The position numbers were made by a program, and so were the translations under genes. DNA of 7,418 bases from an uncultured Megasphaera sp. (GTDB taxonomy: Bacteria; Bacillota; Negativicutes; Veillonellales; Megasphaeraceae), in contig UQHB01000067.1 in the NCBI GenBank assembly GCA_900540735.1, forward strand, positions 1 through 7,418. The letters run 5' to 3'. This document shows positions 6,491 to 7,418 of this stretch, piece after piece (position 1 is the first letter of the stretch; each line of letters starts with the position of its first letter). The notes under the pieces were generated by a model that ran no database searches, was not told the DNA's origin, and saw nothing but the letters and a program-made list of their open reading frames with translations.

Positions 6491-6501
6491 TGTATAAATT
6501 T

Positions 6502-6535
6502 AGGGACTGTCTCGCGTGAGTAGTCCCTCTTTCTA
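6502..6535 (+). terminator. Rho-independent terminator
   Basis: AGGGACT (6502-6508) pairs with AGTCCCT (6522-6528), and CTC (6511-6513) with GAG (6518-6520) inside the loop. The stem is followed by CTTTCTACTT, a moderately T-rich tail. It lies just after the stop codon at 6488-6490 and before the alcohol dehydrogenase remnant. Confidence 0.65.
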
Positions 6536-6565
6536 CTTCCTATATGATGAAATGAGGCCTATATA

Positions 6566-7361
6566 ATGAATACATTTATTTTTTCCTATCCTAACCTTCC
6601 CAACTGCAGGCATTCCGGTTGGAGCTATTGTTACCGCTTCTGGGACGGGCTCAGAAATGAATAATGGCTGTGTCATTACGCATGAAGCAAAACATTGGAA
6701 AGGCGGTCTCTTCGGCACGTATGCTCAGTTTGCTGTGCTCAACCCGGAATATACGAAGACTGTGCCGTACATGCAAGTCATGTCTGGAGCTTTTGATACG
6801 TTGAGCCACGCTATGGAAACATATTTTGGCAATTCTGATAAAGACAATGTTTCTGATGACGTAGCTCTCGCTATTATGCGTAATACAGTTACAAATATGC
6901 GCCGTCTCTGCCAGGATATGAATGATATGGAAGCGCGGAGCAATCTCATGTGGGACTCGGCTATGGCTGAAAATAGCATTTTAAAAGTCGGCAGAAAAAC
7001 GGATTTCCAAGCCCATCATATAGAACACCAATTAGGGGCCTATACGGACTGCAATCATGGACAAGGTCTTGCGGTCATCCAGCCCGTCTATTATCGCCAT
7101 ATCCTCCCTTATGCGAAAGAAAAATTCACTCGTTTTGCACAAAAAGTGTTTCACGTGAAACGTGCTGAAGAAGGTTTGCAAGAACTAGAAGCATTTATCG
7201 TTGCTTGCGGCTTGCCGACACGCCTTTCTCAGCTCCGCTCTACCATACCCATAACGAATGAATTATTGCGGAACGTAGCCGATTCAACCAATTTGACCCA
7301 GACCAATCCCCACCCTCTCACGCATGATGACGTCTACGACATTCTCTGCGAATGCTTGTAA
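6566..7361 (+). pseudogene. Iron-type alcohol dehydrogenase, internal deletion and frameshift
   Basis: The start of a group III (BDH/YqhD-like) alcohol dehydrogenase is recognisable at ATG 6566 as MNTFIFSYP, preceded by GAGG at 6554-6557. The frame then jumps near 6592-6603 to TAGIPVGAIVTASGTGSEMNN, which normally lies about 120-130 residues further on, so the N-terminal Rossmann-like half with the NAD(P)-binding glycines is missing. The two pieces are out of frame: the start frame stops at 6662-6664. The remaining long frame (ATG 6657, 234 residues) keeps all four expected metal ligands, D47, H51, H120 and H134 (FDTLSHAMETYFG, AHHIEHQLGA, NHGQGLAV), and the natural C-terminus VYDILCECL. In relatives this enzyme interconverts aldehydes and alcohols with NAD(P)H. 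The stop codon abuts the right terminal repeat. Full-length relatives are about 385 residues. Confidence 0.85.
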
Positions 7362-7418
7362 ATGATAGATTGTAAAATAAAGTGCGACAACTAAAAAACT
7401 CACAGTAGATTTCGTGTA
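7359..7418. repeat. Right terminal inverted repeat (probable IS end)
   Basis: Reverse complement of 1-60 with a single mismatch (7363 against 56); the outermost 55 bases are identical. The repeat begins at the stop codon of the alcohol dehydrogenase. Because the same end of the repeat faces inward on both sides over 55 bases, two oppositely oriented copies outside the window fit better than a single IS copy joining the ends of a circle, whose left and right ends would normally share only a short imperfect match. Confidence 0.9.

Overview
The window looks like moderate-GC DNA from an anaerobic Firmicute. Strong AGGAGG-type ribosome sites, lipoprotein-free signal peptides ending in AxA, and Megasphaera/Veillonella-like protein sequences point to Negativicutes. 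That assignment rests on recognition of protein style only and is tentative. No rRNA, tRNA or CRISPR array is visible, and no gene-free stretch exceeds about 210 bases.

The two ends are inverted copies of each other: bases 1-55 are the exact reverse complement of 7364-7418, and 59 of 60 bases match if extended. They read like the ends of an insertion sequence (possibly IS30-type) lying just outside on both sides in opposite orientation. A perfect length of exactly 55 is also what a k=55 assembly graph leaves at a repeat, so the window may simply be a whole contig bounded by one repeat.

Left block, plus strand (105-3902): an intact LysR regulator, an intact aldo/keto reductase, a secreted alpha/beta hydrolase of the esterase-713 type broken by one in-frame TAG, and a second aldo/keto reductase (AKR5-like) that has lost its N-terminal quarter and carries a 2-base insertion. 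Short spacings make the last three an operon of carbonyl/ester detoxification type, probably under the LysR regulator.

Middle block, minus strand (5334-3997): an intact secreted DUF3298/RsiV-like protein, then a HigB-HigA type toxin-antitoxin pair in which both genes carry premature stops, closed by a strong hairpin terminator.

Right block, plus strand (5449-7361): a promoter with the 19-base spacer and internal dyad typical of MerR-family control; a YcjY/dienelactone-hydrolase-like gene truncated and fused in frame to the start of another exported protein; a terminator; and an iron-type alcohol dehydrogenase whose start codon region and C-terminal two thirds survive around an internal deletion.

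Overall this is a functionally coherent reductase/hydrolase/dehydrogenase locus in advanced decay: three genes look intact and at least six are broken by nonsense changes, a small insertion or internal deletions. I do not see a clear new system. The most informative items are the MerR-type operator, the paired inverted ends, the hairpin over the AKR ribosome site and the repeated pattern of deletions that leave gene starts in place.
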